Part shown: in pieces, positions 35,877-46,300 of the stretch
Layout: each line of letters begins with the position of its first letter
How positions within the stretch are numbered: position 1 is the first letter of the stretch
Origin: Duganella rivi
GTDB taxonomy: Bacteria > Pseudomonadota > Gammaproteobacteria > Burkholderiales > Burkholderiaceae_D
Reading direction: 5' to 3'
Assembly (NCBI RefSeq): GCF_009857435.1
Contig: NZ_WWCK01000001.1
Coordinates: 186,001 to 250,000, forward strand
Length of the DNA: 64,000 nt
The notes under the pieces: generated by a model
The model's input: only the letters and a program-made list of their open reading frames with translations
Databases searched by the model: none
Told to the model about the DNA's origin: nothing
Program-made: the position numbers and the translations under genes

Positions 35877-35937
35877 TGCGGGTTAACCCGCATTAGAATG
35901 GAGTCCTCAGAAACGTTATTACAACGCAACTGAGGAC
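35877..35937. promoter_or_regulatory. Palindromes upstream of the small gene
   Basis: A perfect 16-bp palindrome, TGCGGGTTAACCCGCA (35877-35892), and an inverted repeat GTCCTCAG/CTGAGGAC (35903-35910 and 35930-35937). They lie 38-98 bp upstream of the start codon, suitable for a repressor or phage recombination protein. Confidence 0.5.
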
Positions 35938-35939
35938 TA

Positions 35940-36428
35940 GCGCTTTTACGATATTCTGATCATATGGGTGCTAGCCATATCCGATCCCTGCCTTTCCAGC
36001 TCAACATTGCTGGTTATGTTTACCGCCCGTCAGCGGCTGGGTTCAAAATACGGGGTCTCTGGTCTGCAAACCGAGACCCCATTCCTTATCATGCCAACCA
36101 CAATATCTAGTGGCTGGTCATCAAGATTTGTCCGATTGTAGTAGCCGTCATTTTCTCGTGCAAGGGGAAATTTTGTCGTTTACGGCAATTTTTCTATTGA
36201 CTTTGCGAAAGGCCTTTTACCACGAGGCGCGCGGCGATAGCGCTCACTAACGCGAGCTCATCCGAATGCATAAAAAATACTCAATTCTCTATGAAAAACC
36301 GCTAGCGATCTGTGCATAAGTTGGCATTTTGATAGTTATTTGTGCAATACCGATGATGCAGCAGTACATTTCGCCTACGACGACGGAGTAAGGAGGCGTG
36401 CAGTTACGCCAAAAGTTACGCCAACGAA
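35940..36428. other. Gene-free stretch at the prophage left end
   Basis: No convincing gene in 489 bp. An 8-bp hairpin GGGGTCTC/GAGACCCC lies at 36052-36080 without a T-tract. Nothing else is recognised. Confidence 0.45.
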
Positions 36429-37106
36429 TTACCGTAACCTCCTTGCCTCCGCTTTCGACAATTCCCGCTCCTTGACGTCGATCTCGCACAGCCAGCCGGC
36501 GCGCTCCAACTGCTCCGGCCTGTCACCGTGCGCCGGACTTACGTGCAGCCCACCTAGCTCGAAGGTGGAGTCCGACATCCAGAGCAGGCCGCAATTGACC
36601 AGCCGCTTTTGCGGGAAGGTTGAAATCTGGTGGCCGTGCAGCTCGGCGCACGGCGTATGGCGCTGGAGCGCGGCGGAGTAGTCGCCGGCGACCACCAATC
36701 TGCCGCGCGTGCCGCTTCCATCACGCACCGCGCTCCTGGGAATGGCCACGCCCGACTGGTACATGTCCTTGACCCGAAAGCCGACTGCAGCGTCGGGCAC
36801 GTAGAGCTGGCAAACCCAAGTCTGCGAGGTGCTTCGGATTTTTTGATATTCGTCCTTGCGCTCCTCGATACCACTAAGAGCTAGTGTCCACCCTTTAAAC
36901 TGCACGAGTTCCGGCACGGCCAACTGGGCGAGAATGCGCTTCTGCTCGCCGATTGGATACAAGCGCGCCACCTTAGACGGCCGGCGGTTGCCATCCAGCG
37001 TTACGTCGACCACCAGCAACTCCAGCAGCGATGCGCCCTCGACCACAGGCACCGCGCTGGCCAGCGCCGCGCCATCCTCACGCCGCCGTTGTGCCCACAC
37101 CTTCAT
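36429..37106 (-). CDS. Unrecognised protein divergent from the HMCES gene
   Basis: 225 residues, mixed alpha/beta, soluble, no motif I recognise. It has Cys residues in WVCQLYVPD, PCAELHGHQ and VNCGLLW but no clear metal site. It shares a 95-bp divergent promoter region containing a LexA box with the HMCES/YedK gene, so both are probably induced by DNA damage. Other phages carry an unknown gene beside HMCES. Confidence 0.7.
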   Translation of the reverse strand: MKVWAQRRREDGAALASAVPVVEGASLLELLVVDVTLDGNRRPSKVARLYPIGEQKRILAQLAVPELVQFKGWTLALSGIEERKDEYQKIRSTSQTWVCQLYVPDAAVGFRVKDMYQSGVAIPRSAVRDGSGTRGRLVVAGDYSAALQRHTPCAELHGHQISTFPQKRLVNCGLLWMSDSTFELGGLHVSPAHGDRPEQLERAGWLCEIDVKERELSKAEARRLR

Positions 37107-37124
37107 TGTTTTGTCCCAAATAAA

Positions 37125-37144
37125 TACTGTTTATTCATACAGTA
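37125..37144. promoter_or_regulatory. LexA (SOS) box
   Basis: TACTGT, 8 bases (TTATTCAT), ACAGTA: a perfect 6-bp dyad equal to the enterobacterial-type LexA consensus CTGT-N8-ACAG. It is 18 bp from one start codon and 57 bp from the other in the divergent region. Confidence 0.88.
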
Positions 37145-37201
37145 TATCAGGTGCGGCTAATCGCGCTATTATAGAAATCCTAACGTTAGGAGTGAGCCGT
37201 C

Positions 37202-37903
37202 ATGTGCGTGAACTTTCGACCACCAGACCCGGAAATGCTCGATGCGGTCATGGGCGTGATCATTGACCTGCACGACACTGGATTTTGGAAAACGGAAACG
37301 TGGAAGGACTACGGCGCGCCGATCGTGCGCCGCGGCGCCGACGGCCAGCGCGAGGGCGTGTTGGCCAGCTACGGCATCGTGCCGCGCAAGCGCATCCCCG
37401 CCGGCGTCAAGCCGTTCGACACGATGAACGCGCGCGCCGAGACAGTCGGACAGCTCCGCTCGTTTTCGAGCGCATGGAAGAATTCCCAGCTATGCCTGGT
37501 GCCGATGACCAGCTTCTACGAACCGAACTACGAGAGTGGTAAGCCGGTGCGTTGGGGCATCGGCATGGCCGACGAGTCAATGTTCGCCGTGGCAGGCCTT
37601 TGGCGCGCATGGGATGGTGAGCACGGCCCGGAGTACAGCTTCACCCAGTTGACGATCAACGCCGACGAGCACCCGCTGATGCGCCGCTTCCACAAGCCTG
37701 GGGATGAGAAGCGCGCGCTGGTGATCGTGCCGCAGGCTGAATGGGACGACTGGCTGGCCTGCACCGCCCCCGAGTTCGCGCGCAGCTTCCTGCGCCACTA
37801 CCCCGCCGAGTCGATGCGTGCTTGGGAATTCCCGGTGCCGCCACGCGCCACGAAAGCGGATCCGGCCGCGCCGGCACCAGACAGACAGATGGGATTATTA
37901 TGA
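37202..37903 (+). CDS. SOS response-associated peptidase (HMCES/YedK)
   Basis: 233 residues, full SRAP domain. The catalytic Cys2 directly follows the start Met; N76 (NARAET), E107 (SFYEPN) and H157 (ADEHPLM) complete the abasic-site-binding site. HMCES forms a thiazolidine DNA-protein crosslink with abasic sites in single-stranded DNA and protects them. It sits behind a LexA box and is coupled by ATGA to a small gene. In a prophage it may protect phage or host DNA during induction. Confidence 0.93.
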   Translation: MCVNFRPPDPEMLDAVMGVIIDLHDTGFWKTETWKDYGAPIVRRGADGQREGVLASYGIVPRKRIPAGVKPFDTMNARAETVGQLRSFSSAWKNSQLCLVPMTSFYEPNYESGKPVRWGIGMADESMFAVAGLWRAWDGEHGPEYSFTQLTINADEHPLMRRFHKPGDEKRALVIVPQAEWDDWLACTAPEFARSFLRHYPAESMRAWEFPVPPRATKADPAAPAPDRQMGLL

Positions 37904-38142
37904 CAAGCGAACCGATGCAAGATCGCCCACCCGAAGGCAGCCTCGTCCGCCAGCGCGGCGACCCGAATGGCCAGGTGATGTGGGTTAAGTCGCCTGCTCT
38001 TGGAGAAGAGCACGACTGGGAGGGTGTGCGGAACGGAGTCTACTGCGAGTGGGTCATCGACGGCGAGCCGCGGTTTGAGGTGTTTCGCCCCAGCGACCTC
38101 GTGGTTGTCGATGCCGCGACCGTCAGCGACAACCAGCAATAA
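37900..38142 (+). CDS. DUF2158-like small protein
   Basis: 80 residues. GSLVRQRGDPNGQVMWVKS, then CEWVIDGEPRFEVFRPSDLVVV, fits the DUF2158/YodC SH3-like barrel (GdvVrLKSGGpxMtV...CxWf...e...F...dLe). Its ATG overlaps the HMCES stop (ATGA), so it shares SOS control. Its 3' end overlaps the convergent spanin gene by 20 bp. Confidence 0.75.
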   Translation: MTSEPMQDRPPEGSLVRQRGDPNGQVMWVKSPALGEEHDWEGVRNGVYCEWVIDGEPRFEVFRPSDLVVVDAATVSDNQQ

Positions 38143-38410
38143 CCGCCTCCAGTTCACCGGTGTACTTCCGGTACCGCACCCAGTCTCGAACCAGCGCAAG
38201 GATCTTGTCGCCATCGCTGGCCGTGGCCGGCAGCTGATCGAACTCATACGCAGGCGGCACCGGGGCGCTCCTCACGCACGGGACGGCCACCGGCACCTGA
38301 ACCGTTTGCGTGGCTGGTGCCGGGCCGCCGGCGCAACTAGCCAACATGCAGGAGTAGAAGAAAACAGCAGGTGCAGCGAAAATCCGCAGGTGGTGCAGGC
38401 GCGCCATCAT
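38123..38410 (-). CDS. Outer-membrane spanin, Rz1-like lipoprotein
   Basis: 95 residues from ATG 38410. Hydrophobic leader ending in the lipobox LASC (Cys26), then a Pro-rich chain (GPAPATQTVQVPVAVP) and a helical end. It joins the outer membrane to the inner spanin to disrupt the outer membrane at lysis. Its start overlaps the Rz stop codon. Confidence 0.8.
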   Translation of the reverse strand: MMARLHHLRIFAAPAVFFYSCMLASCAGGPAPATQTVQVPVAVPCVRSAPVPPAYEFDQLPATASDGDKILALVRDWVRYRKYTGELEAVIAGCR

Positions 38411-38826
38411 CGTACTTTCTCCAACAGTTGGTTCACGTAGGGCATGGCGTCCGCGCAACTGGCCGCCCGCACGCCGGTGATCTGCTGCAGCGCCTGGTCG
38501 TACCGACGACCATTCGCCGCGGCGGCTTGCTGGGCCGCCGCCCCGCGAGCCTCTGCCTCACGCGCCAACTTGGCCTGCGCCAGAATTGCCGTGTTTTGAG
38601 CATCAACGCCAGCACGCAGTTGCGCATTGATACCCTGCTCCGTTCTCAGGTCGACCATCGCCTTGTCGCGCGCGGCGCTCGCCAGCCACCATCCCGTGCC
38701 GGAGCCGACGCCTACCACCATCAACATAATGGCCAGCACTACCGTCGCCGCCTTCCAGAGGTAACTAACCAGCGCGCCGCTGGCGCCGGCCACCACATCA
38801 GCCAACGGACTCACGATACCGACCAT
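38407..38826 (-). CDS. Inner-membrane spanin, Rz-like
   Basis: 139 residues from ATG 38826. One membrane helix (residues about 22-42: VSYLWKAATVVLAIMLMVVG) then a long periplasmic coiled coil (RDKAMVDLRTEQGINAQLRAG...ARGAAAQQAAA). This is the Rz (i-spanin) architecture. Its start lies inside the 3' end of the lysin gene (16-bp overlap). Confidence 0.82.
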   Translation of the reverse strand: MVGIVSPLADVVAGASGALVSYLWKAATVVLAIMLMVVGVGSGTGWWLASAARDKAMVDLRTEQGINAQLRAGVDAQNTAILAQAKLAREAEARGAAAQQAAAANGRRYDQALQQITGVRAASCADAMPYVNQLLEKVR

Positions 38827-39767
38827 GCCGCGAGGTATTTCTGCACGCGCACCTTGAACACGTTGTGCACGTGCTCGCGGTTGATATCGCAAGCCGACCG
38901 GCCGCCGTACAGCGGCTGGCGCGACTTCAAGCAGTGGTGCTCCACGTGCCCAAACCAATGCGCTGGATCGCAAGCCTTGGCCAGCGCGCAGGCGCGGCGC
39001 TCGCGCTGCACGCCACCCGGGCCGCCGTTGTAGCCGGCATCGCCGAACTCCAGCGCGGCCGGCGCCTGCCGGAACTGGCGCGCCGAGTCCCGCGACATCA
39101 GCACCAGCGCACGGAATTGCAGATCAGGTCGCTGGTACACGGTCGACCACGTCAATGCGCCCAGCTCGGCGCCGTACTGCCCGCGCAGATCAGCAAGCGC
39201 GTCAAAGCGGGTGCTGCCGTCGGCACGGTAGGCACGCGTGATCTGGCCGACGCCAGCGCCCTCTTCCCTCTCGGTCTTCAACTTCGCGCCCGGATTCCAG
39301 CAGCCGCGCGAGCGCAGCGAGATGCACGACTCCTGCTCGACCAAACTGGCCAGTAGGACTGGACGCGGGTGATCCGGCCACAGGCGCTGCTGCTCGGATT
39401 TTAGTAGTGGCATGTACTTCACGGCGCCGGCCGGCAGTTGATCGGCCGCGTGTGCGCGCGGCGAGAACACCAACAGCAGGCCGACCAGCACGATGGCGAT
39501 CGCGATCAGCGCGAGGCCGGCGCCAGTCGACTCCTTGCCGGCGGTCTCGAACAACTTGCTCATATCGGCTGCCGGATAGTCCAGCAACTTCTTGCGGATC
39601 ATGTGCGAAGCGGCAACGGCCCAGATTCCTTGCAGCATGGCCAGTCCGCCCAAGGCAGTAGCCCAGCCGCTGTCAGGATCCGAAGCCAAGGAGCCGAGCG
39701 CGGCCAGCAGCGTGCCAACGAACAGAAATACCGCGCGGTGGCGGGTGATGTAAGTCCAGATGCTCAT
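38811..39767 (-). CDS. Phage lysin: N-terminal membrane domain fused to lytic transglycosylase
   Basis: 318 residues. Three hydrophobic helices (about 11-28, 36-53, 83-101) form a holin-like or anchoring N-terminus ending in a signal-peptidase-like site after AHA (105-107). The C-terminal half is a lysozyme-fold transglycosylase: LASLVEQESCIS, with Glu144/146 the likely catalytic residues, and GAGVGQITRAYRADGSTRFDA. The enzyme cuts peptidoglycan. A holin-endolysin fusion or SAR-like topology fits; a separate small holin-like gene lies upstream. ATG overlaps the upstream stop. Confidence 0.85.
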   Translation of the reverse strand: MSIWTYITRHRAVFLFVGTLLAALGSLASDPDSGWATALGGLAMLQGIWAVAASHMIRKKLLDYPAADMSKLFETAGKESTGAGLALIAIAIVLVGLLLVFSPRAHAADQLPAGAVKYMPLLKSEQQRLWPDHPRPVLLASLVEQESCISLRSRGCWNPGAKLKTEREEGAGVGQITRAYRADGSTRFDALADLRGQYGAELGALTWSTVYQRPDLQFRALVLMSRDSARQFRQAPAALEFGDAGYNGGPGGVQRERRACALAKACDPAHWFGHVEHHCLKSRQPLYGGRSACDINREHVHNVFKVRVQKYLAAWSVS

Positions 39768-39949
39768 TTCATACCTTTCACAGAACCGTAGGCGGCGATA
39801 CCTACGATGGTTACGATGATGGCCTTCCAGAGCATGGCCCAGACGCCTCGGCCCAGATCGCTATAGAAGCGTTCAGTCACTTTCTTGTCCAACAGCTGAA
39901 CTATCGCCTCCACATCAGAGTCGGTCAGCTTGCGGTCTTCTTCTGGCAT
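39764..39949 (-). CDS. Small holin-like protein
   Basis: 61 residues from ATG 39949. A soluble charged N-terminus (KLTDSDVEAIVQLLDKKVTE) and a C-terminal membrane helix (AMLWKAIIVTIVGIAAYGSV). It stands just before the lysin (ATGA overlap), so it may be the holin or a regulator of it; one helix is the class III or antiholin size. Confidence 0.6.
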   Translation of the reverse strand: MPEEDRKLTDSDVEAIVQLLDKKVTERFYSDLGRGVWAMLWKAIIVTIVGIAAYGSVKGMK

Positions 39950-40002
39950 GAGAGCCCTTTCACTGTTTGGAATCGGCAAATAAATACGTGAACACAAATC
40001 GA

Positions 40003-40212
40003 CTACTCAGTTGGCTCATCGATGGGCACCTCAGGATCGACTAAAACAGGCGGATCGTCGGCCGCCACCGGCGCCGACGGATAAGTGATCGTGTACGAAC
40101 CGATCACATCGAACTGGAAGTCGACGCCGTCAGCGTGAAGGCGATCCTCCAGTGTCTGGATAGACATAAAGGGGCCGAACGTCCCCGCTTCCGAAACGAT
40201 GATCGTGCTCAT
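40003..40212 (-). CDS. Small tail-region protein, unrecognised
   Basis: 69 residues, acidic (VDPEVPIDEPTE C-terminus), no motif. It overlaps the preceding tail-fibre gene by 4 bp and ends 54 bp before the holin-like gene. It might be an assembly factor for the tail fibre. Confidence 0.65.
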   Translation of the reverse strand: MSTIIVSEAGTFGPFMSIQTLEDRLHADGVDFQFDVIGSYTITYPSAPVAADDPPVLVDPEVPIDEPTE

Positions 40213-42248
40213 GCGCAGGCCTCCAGTCGCTTGATCGTGGCGCCGAACGGCCCAAGAGTTTCAAGCCCCCAGGACTCATTCGCCGCTGCTCCATACGTAC
40301 CCGCACTGAAGGCTGCGGCCATAGCCGAAATGGCATGCACACCGGCCGAGGAAAACACACCATCGCCGGAAGAAGTACCCGGGCCGGCCGCGCTATACGC
40401 TTTGCCACCAGCCTGCAACAGGGTGTAGCTCCGATTTCCATACTGGTCGCTGGAGGCCGGCAAGCTGATTGACTTCCTGAACCCCTTACTGCCGACCAGC
40501 ACCGGTGCCGCGCCGGCGCAATCGATGGACAGCAGATACGCCGCGACGCTGTCCGAGAACGCAAAGCACGCGACGCTGGACGAACTGAGTAGAGCAACTG
40601 AGTCTTGATTGACCGTGTTGGTGGCGATGTAGGTTAAAGAAGCACCAGCAGACGCCGTACCTGCGGTATCCGTCAAGAGATCGATCTGCACTTTGGAGGT
40701 TCCGCTCAGGGCGTATATAAACGCCGTCTTGTTTGAATTGACTTGCAAAAAATCGCCGGACGCCAAGGATTGATTGCCGGTCAGGCTGGCTACTAGAACA
40801 CTTGAGCAAGTCTCGGTCGCCCCCGATAATTTAAAGATTGCCAAGATCAGGCCTGCGTTGGTAACAGTGGACGCCACAATGTTTCCATTGCCGTTTACGG
40901 CCGCGCGGAAACTATTAGCCAATGACGTATTCGGAGTCGTCGTTGCGGCAGTTCCAATTGCAAATGACGCACCCGAAACCGTGTAGGGGACACACGTGAG
41001 GAATTTAGGGCCACCATCGTAATACAGGGCGCGCACAACGTTCCCCGCAGCGAATAATTTGGCCGCCGCCCCAGCGGCTCCTGAGTTAATCAAGTTCTCA
41101 GTTCCGATCGTCGGGGTTGTCCCGCTCACAGTCAGCGCAGTTAGAGCGGCGTTTTGCGAGTAGAGATAGGACAGCACAAACGACGCGCCAACTGCGAGCA
41201 GTGGCACCGAATCAGAGACCGTGCTACTGATTGATCTAGTTGCCGCGCTTCCCGAATTGACGTTAAGGCTCACGCCCGTGACCGAAACTGTGACAGCTTG
41301 CAGGGTGCCGCCTACTGCACTAACAACCAGCAGCTGATTCGCAGCCGAAAGGATTGCGCTACGCAGGGTGAACGCGCCGCTGCGGATCAACGCGGGCGCG
41401 CCCCAGCTATTTGTCGATGAATCAAAGACAACGCCATACAGCGAGCCGAACAAGAAAAAGGTGCGGTTCGTATCAATCTGCACGCGCTGGAGGAAGGCGG
41501 CGCTGGCCGTACTGATAGCTGCCGTCTCCAGAATGGCCGTTACACCGACCTTCTGAATACCCGACATGCCCCACATGCCGGCGATAGTCGTATTGTCGGA
41601 CAAACCGATCATCGCTGTCGAACGAGCGCGCACCCAACCGAGTTTATTGCCCGAATTGTCCCTGATGCCGTAGTCGACGTCGCCTGCGTTGTACACCGCG
41701 AACATCGCTATACCCTTCTGACAAGTGGTCGCGTCAGGGAGAATCAAGAAGTAACCAGCTGAAGCCGGCGTGACGGTGATCGCCGCCGGCGACGTCGCAG
41801 TGAGCGCCGCGCTAGCGGTCAGCAGCTGGCCACCCAGTCCGAGAGAAAAAACTTGAATTGCCCAATGTGTAGGATCTAGAGAAGGGTCGACAGCACCCGA
41901 GCCAGCGCCAATGCGTCGATATGGGAGATGGTTGGCCGGAGCCCAAACGACATCACCATCACCATAAACGGCGCCGCTCACCCACTTCACCGATGCGCTT
42001 GCCGACGCGGCCGCGATCGCTGCGGAATTTGCATCGGTGGCCGACGCAGCGGCCGCTAGCGCGCTAAGATAAGCTCGCAGAGCGTTCTGGTAGGTATTCA
42101 GGCCCAGGGCGTTCATCTGGTTGCCAAATGGCGCTTGCGCCGCTGTCCAAGCATCAGCCATCGGATCAAAGTTGACCGGATCGCTTGTGCTTGGGCCAGG
42201 CGGAAGTTGATCCGCCGGCGTAGGTTGTACGGGTGCATCGAGTATCAT
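40209..42248 (-). CDS. Phage tail fibre/receptor-binding-like protein
   Basis: 679 residues, Ala/Ser/Thr/Val-rich, few charges. The N-terminus includes a helical Ala-rich segment (ALAAAASATDANSAAIAAASASAS) and a GAVYGDGDVVWAPANHLPYRRIGAG carbohydrate-binding-like motif; the long middle is repetitive beta structure. Such composition and position at the end of the tail operon point to a receptor-binding protein. No chaperone domain is seen at its C-terminus. Confidence 0.75.
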   Translation of the reverse strand: MILDAPVQPTPADQLPPGPSTSDPVNFDPMADAWTAAQAPFGNQMNALGLNTYQNALRAYLSALAAAASATDANSAAIAAASASASVKWVSGAVYGDGDVVWAPANHLPYRRIGAGSGAVDPSLDPTHWAIQVFSLGLGGQLLTASAALTATSPAAITVTPASAGYFLILPDATTCQKGIAMFAVYNAGDVDYGIRDNSGNKLGWVRARSTAMIGLSDNTTIAGMWGMSGIQKVGVTAILETAAISTASAAFLQRVQIDTNRTFFLFGSLYGVVFDSSTNSWGAPALIRSGAFTLRSAILSAANQLLVVSAVGGTLQAVTVSVTGVSLNVNSGSAATRSISSTVSDSVPLLAVGASFVLSYLYSQNAALTALTVSGTTPTIGTENLINSGAAGAAAKLFAAGNVVRALYYDGGPKFLTCVPYTVSGASFAIGTAATTTPNTSLANSFRAAVNGNGNIVASTVTNAGLILAIFKLSGATETCSSVLVASLTGNQSLASGDFLQVNSNKTAFIYALSGTSKVQIDLLTDTAGTASAGASLTYIATNTVNQDSVALLSSSSVACFAFSDSVAAYLLSIDCAGAAPVLVGSKGFRKSISLPASSDQYGNRSYTLLQAGGKAYSAAGPGTSSGDGVFSSAGVHAISAMAAAFSAGTYGAAANESWGLETLGPFGATIKRLEACA

Positions 42249-42251
42249 GGG

Positions 42252-43304
42252 CTAGACTTCCTCAAGCTCAAGAGTGGTTACGGTGATTGTTTTTTCCAAA
42301 TTGATGGCGAAGCGTTTGTAAATCCCAAGGATTAACAAAGCTTCGAAGTACTCGTGGTCGCTATCATCCAGCCCAGACCATACGACTGGCTTCGCATCCA
42401 GATCCCTACGAATCTGGCGTAGGCGCTCGATGAGCGACTTATCAGTTTCAACAATGAGATTTGCCTTGGGAATATTCGGCTTCGGCTGCAATTCACTATT
42501 GCCGTCGTCGTCGCGCTTCACTTTCGAGAAATTCAAGACGTCGGACTCAGCGCTATAACGAACGCCGCCCAGATACTCGGCCATTCCAACCACGCAAGAA
42601 CCACACTCAGTATTGCCGAACGCGTTGGAGATCGCGACCGTAATCGTCGCATTGGAGTATGGCGGCAGGTCGAATAAAGCAAGGCTTTCTTTAGTGCGGA
42701 AGCCACGGCGCAAATACTCGCTCCATTTGCGGACATCGCGCCTAATGAGGTTCACTGTCTTCGAGTAAGCGACCACACCAGCAACCTCGACGGTGACCGC
42801 CACCGAAGTTGCCGCGAGCCCCAGCAGCGCAATGGCGCTGACACGCTTGACCGGAGTCAGCACAACCGACAGCGTGCCCCCAAAGATTGTGCGCGTATTG
42901 CGCAACAGATCGAACATAGCCCACCGATTGGTGGCGCCAACCAGGAACCACTTCTCGCCGTCAGACAGAGGATTTCCTACGTTGCCGGACATAAGTGATT
43001 GGTAGACCTGGTGTGAAGCCGGATCGATTACTCGCCATCCCAACGCGTACGTAGCTCCAGCTGCATACACGTTATAGGTTGTGCCGGCAAAGACCCACCA
43101 CGCAGGCGAACTTGCCGGCGCATTTCCGACGTTTCCGCCCTTCTTCGATGCAAAGCAATCGAATGCTCCGTTGGCGCCGGTAACGGAAACCAAAGCGCCA
43201 GCCGCGTAGGTTGTCCCGGTCGCGTATGCAGTAGGCACGCCTTCCGGCACAGGGCTACTTGTAAGGATCGCGTCGGTAATCGAGATTGGAGGAATAACGT
43301 TCAT
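42252..43304 (-). CDS. Phage tail protein with carbohydrate-binding repeats
   Basis: 350 residues. Two ChiC/CBM5-like repeats at the N-terminus ([23 protein letters not shown]..., AWWVFAG and [21 protein letters not shown]...GEKWFLVG) are followed by a beta-rich domain and a helical end ([19 protein letters not shown]). It is likely a distal tail or baseplate component that binds cell-surface glycans. ATG overlaps the tape-measure stop. Confidence 0.75.
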   Translation of the reverse strand: MNVIPPISITDAILTSSPVPEGVPTAYATGTTYAAGALVSVTGANGAFDCFASKKGGNVGNAPASSPAWWVFAGTTYNVYAAGATYALGWRVIDPASHQVYQSLMSGNVGNPLSDGEKWFLVGATNRWAMFDLLRNTRTIFGGTLSVVLTPVKRVSAIALLGLAATSVAVTVEVAGVVAYSKTVNLIRRDVRKWSEYLRRGFRTKESLALFDLPPYSNATITVAISNAFGNTECGSCVVGMAEYLGGVRYSAESDVLNFSKVKRDDDGNSELQPKPNIPKANLIVETDKSLIERLRQIRRDLDAKPVVWSGLDDSDHEYFEALLILGIYKRFAINLEKTITVTTLELEEV

Positions 43305-46300
43305 TCGCTTGTCGTCACCAAAGCATCACCATCACGGGTGACACGTTGAAGGATATCGGCCGCCTTCTTCGAGGCGGTCGCCGAGTTGCCGGTGTTGGTC
43401 GCCACCACCTCCAGCGCGTAGATCAACCGCTGGGCGGTCGCTTCTGTGAGTCCACCGCTCGAGTCGGCATTCAGAATCGCGCGCGTCTGAGAAGCGGTGT
43501 AGATACGGGCGGGCTGGGCGAAGTTTGCCAATTCAGGCCCGCGTTCGCCAACAAGGGACAGGCCGGAGGCAACTCCGCCATTTTCGTGCGCACCGATGGC
43601 GCCGTTTTTCAATGCCGTCTGCCAGAACGAAGCCGCTGATGTCGCAAAGTCAGACTTGCTCCCTGCCATTTTTTCAATCAAGCTCTTCACGAAAGCGAAA
43701 TCGGTGGCGTAGGATAGAGATCCAGCGCCACGCGCCTTCGAGGCCTCCAAAAACTTATTTGCAGCAGACTGAATGTTGTCGCTATCGGCCCGCAAGAGAG
43801 CATCTTTCGAAAGTTCGTACTTCGCCTGGCTGGAGAGTGGCGACAGGTCGCCAATACTTAGCTCGTCGTTGAATTTACGGAGCGCCGCAGCCGCTTCAGT
43901 AGCCTTTTTAATGCTATCAGCCAGTGCGTTCCCTAGGCTCAGCGTAGCCGCGGCGGAGGACTCTTGCGCTGCCTTGATCGCCTCGGCAGCTTTAGCATGC
44001 GCATCGGCCGAAGCCTTGGCGGCCTGCACCTGATCAAACAAAGCCCGGTTGCTCTCATCGAGCGCGTCGCGCTCCTTCGCCAGCAGTTGGGCCGAAGACA
44101 TAGTCAACTCGTCTAGCTGGTTGCGCAAGGTCTTGCGCTCATCAGCGATTTCCTGCTCAGTCTTGGTCAGATCCTCCGTCGCCGCGTGCGTCTCTGCGAA
44201 GGCTTTAGCCAACCCGAGCAATGTTGCATACTGCTGCGCGCCAGCGTCGGTCAAGAGCGCACCAGAACTCGCAAGGCCCAGCACGTAGTCCTTGAATTTT
44301 TCACGCGTGTCCAAGCTTTGCAGGCCCATTTTGGCTAGTTGATCGGTGACGTACTTCTGCACCGGCGCCAGTTGCTCGGCCTTACTCAGGAAATCTTTCG
44401 CGAAATTGTCGGACTGGCTGGCCAGTTCATCAATGCCACCAGCCAGCTCAATCAGGCGCTCGCGCGCCGAAACACTGGCGATACCGGTAGCTCCGAAAGT
44501 ACTGCCAGTGGCGGCGAGAATAGCGTCCAACTTGGCGTAATCACCAGCGATACGCATCACCGTTTCAGCGTAGCCCTCACCTACCTGCCGGAATTTATCC
44601 AGTTCGGGAAACGCAGCTGCCGCGATCTCATCCATCGATTTCGAGATGACGGAGTTAAGCGCATCGGTCAACTCCGTACCGGTCAGCCCCTTCAAGGAAA
44701 CCTTGGTGCTTTCCAGTGTCAAATTGTCCAACACCTTGATAATGTCGGCCGCTGAGCCGCCCATCGCTTCGGATGCCGCTTGGAGAGACTTGTCCAAGTT
44801 CGTAAAAATCAGGCCGAACTGCTTCGACAACTCATCGTTCAAGCCTTGCGTCTCAATGCGGTTACTCGTGCTCTTCGACAGTCCGAACCAACTGGACTTG
44901 GTTGTATCTATACTGGCGTACTGCTCGAAGCCTTGTCCCGCCTGCAGGCTGCGTACACTTCCACCGTACTGCAATCCCGAGTCGACGATCTTTTGGGTCG
45001 TCTTCCCCCACAGTTTGGAAACGGCGCCACCGATTGCACCGCCGATGGCAGCGCCAAGTGGCCCCGCGAGCAGCCCCCCTGCAATAGCGCCAAGCCCTGC
45101 GCTGCCAGCCAGCGCTGTTGGCCCGCCGGTTGCAATCGTTCCCGTCTGAATGCCCATATTTGCGCCATCAGTAAGGCCCGTGGTACGCACCACCAGATTA
45201 GTCAAGCCCACCATCGATGATTCAATGTTCTTCAGCGCGGTCAGCATGCCCTGATTGATCGGCAGCATATCATTGGAGTTTTGGGTAAGCAGCTCAATGG
45301 AATGGCGGATCGAGTCCGATTTCGCCGAGCTGTCACCGAAGACGGAACCTGTCCCCTGCGTCTTCTGCATGTCAGCAGCGCTCATCCCGCCGCTGCCACC
45401 TCCGCCGCCGGTGGATGCACCGAGCGCCGCCATCACGCCGATCATTGCGGCAACGCCAGCAAAACCGCCGAAGCCTGACTGAGCGAACATTTGGGCCGCA
45501 CCTGCTGCAATTGCCGGGCCGATCGAAGCCAGATTCATCGCCAACTGAGCCAGGTGGAAGGCCTGGGATACGCCTTGCAACACCTTATAGCCCTTGCTCT
45601 GCTCGCCGAAGAATTCTGAGGCGGCGCCCGCGATGTCACCATACGCCCCCATACGCACCTGCGTCTCCTTTTGGGTGATCGCGATATTTGCGGCTGACAG
45701 CTTTTTTGAATCGTTGGCGTAAGCCACCGCCGCCGCAGCGCGCGCGCGCTCTACCGTGGTTTGGGCGATCCCATAGTCCTGCAAGGAAGCGCGCAGCTTC
45801 GTTAACGCATCGCCGGCGCCGCCGAAGGCGTCCTTCAACGCGTCACCGAAGGACTTCGCTTTCATAGGGTCGAGGTAGTCCTCCAAATCTTTTGCGCTGA
45901 ATTTATCCGATGCCTCCTGCTTGACTGCGCCGGCTCGCTTCGCAGTGGCAAGATCCCGCAACTGCTGCGCCTGACGCCGGTATTCTTCGGAAAGCTTACC
46001 GCTAAAATCCAAGCCGTCAGCGATCTCGGCGTTCTGTTCGGCCAGTGCTGCACGATCCTCGAGGCGGGCGATGGTCAGTTCCATCTGACCGGCCTTAGTT
46101 AGACCAATCTCGGCATTAGCGTCACGCTGAACAATGATCTGATCTGCGAGCGATCGATTTACGGCTTGCTGCTTTTCAACGGCGTTAGCGTAGTTTTCCG
46201 CAGCCGCACGGCTTCGACGAACCTCAAGCTCTTCTAGCTCGTTTTGTTCTTGAAGCGCACGGGTAGCCTGCTGAGCGGACAACTGGGCAATCTGGCCACG

